The notes beneath the pieces are model-generated. The model worked only from the letters and a program-made list of their open reading frames with translations. It made no database searches and had not been told where the DNA came from. 5,619 nt of DNA from Thermoprotei archaeon. Its GTDB lineage: Archaea > Thermoproteota > Thermoprotei > QMSL01 > B3-G16. Of this stretch, positions 5,121 through 5,619 are shown piece after piece. Each line of letters starts with the position of its first letter. The stretch's first letter is position 1. Made by a program: the position numbers and the translations under genes. The stretch spans positions 1 through 5,619 of the forward strand of contig JAGGUS010000280.1 in NCBI GenBank assembly GCA_021158375.1, given 5' to 3'.

Positions 5121-5619
5121 ATGAGTAGTTCTGAAGTGAAAAGGCCATCGCTACTTACTTGGCGATTTACAATTGTGCTCTTAGTCATAGCCGTACTATG
5201 TACGTTGTTAGCACAGATATTTGATATGTACACACCGACATGGGCCAATTTATCTACTGCTATAGGCGGCAATTTACCAATTGTGATAATGTTTCTTGCA
5301 TTGATAATTGGTAATCTATTCCCAAAGAGGATCAATAGCTCGCAAATAGCTCTTATAAGCGCTGTCGCTTCAATCTCAATATACCACTTCTTATTCAGTA
5401 CGCCTCTAGTAGTAATAGACAATTTTGTAGCTGCTAGGACTGCTCCAGCACCTTACAACGAAATGATAGATTGGAATTGGGGCCCTGAGTTACAGTATAT
5501 CCAACAAATGCTTAATGGCGGAATACACGACGTCCCCTGGCGTGTTTGGTTGCCTTCTTTGTGTTGGTGGATGTTGTTTGGATTCCTATGGTTCTTATTC
5601 TACTCAAGCTTCCTATCAA
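5121..5619 (+). CDS. Polytopic membrane protein, N-terminal part; DUF6785/DUF6784 transporter-like (3' end outside window)
   Basis: An open frame of 166 codons runs off the window end. Hydrophobic segments lie at about 16-33, 51-66, 74-95 and 145-163, after a short basic cytoplasmic start (MSSSEVKRPSLLTWR). The segment VPWRVWLPSLCWWMLFGFL (138-156), with its W-W-L-P-WW pattern just before a membrane helix, together with the preceding loop (WNWGPE, 118-123), matches what I remember of the DUF6785 N-terminal region. Those proteins are about 600 residues, multi-span, found in archaea and planctomycetes, and look distantly like oligopeptide (OPT) transporters. That family match is from memory and not tested; a transport role is inference. 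It is divergent from the two-gene exoprotein operon with 104 bp between, so the exoproteins may be solute-binding partners. No other complete gene on this stretch is credible. Confidence 0.8.
   Translation, partial: MSSSEVKRPSLLTWRFTIVLLVIAVLCTLLAQIFDMYTPTWANLSTAIGGNLPIVIMFLALIIGNLFPKRINSSQIALISAVASISIYHFLFSTPLVVIDNFVAARTAPAPYNEMIDWNWGPELQYIQQMLNGGIHDVPWRVWLPSLCWWMLFGFLWFLFYSSFLS

Noticed and set aside
5096..5422. Minus-strand 108-codon frame
   Set aside because: It is antisense to the membrane protein that has TATA, Shine-Dalgarno and coherent helices; no promoter is seen for it.

Overview
The window looks archaeal, most likely a Thermoproteota (crenarchaeal-type) thermophile. Every gene start that can be examined has an archaeal TATA element about 25 bp before a probable transcription start. 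Leaders are very short or absent, the one strong Shine-Dalgarno site matches the archaeal 16S tail, and Arg and Ile codons are mostly AGG/AGA and ATA. The lineage call is inference from style and gene content, not from a marker gene.

Layout. At 1-981 (+) is the C-terminal two thirds of an L-fucose/D-arabinose isomerase family protein whose start lies before the window. It converges with a cation diffusion facilitator gene at 1002-1874 (-). The 182-bp gap 1875-2056 holds the promoter of that exporter and a probable box C/D guide RNA on the minus strand (about 1940-2007) with its own TATA element. Then come three minus-strand genes in transcription order 3877-5016, 2716-3864 and 2057-2671. The first two are paralogous secreted proteins, each with a signal peptide, a large beta-rich outer domain, a helical stalk and a C-terminal membrane anchor. 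The third is a smaller single-domain protein of the same topology. The first two are tightly coupled: the Shine-Dalgarno of the second overlaps the stop of the first. The third appears to have its own promoter and a leaderless or nearly leaderless message. Divergent from this cluster, at 5121 to the window end (+), starts a polytopic membrane protein that resembles the N-terminus of the DUF6785/DUF6784 transporter-like family.

How it may work together. The back-to-back promoters between 5017 and 5120 join a multi-span membrane protein to two paralogous anchored exoproteins and a small anchored partner. This suggests an uncharacterised cell-surface system, possibly for binding and importing a carbohydrate or peptide-like solute. 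The sugar isomerase is nearby but on the far side of an unrelated metal exporter, so a functional link to it is weak. The two items most worth checking are the guide RNA, which has good kink-turn geometry in both motifs, and the paralogous exoprotein/transporter locus.
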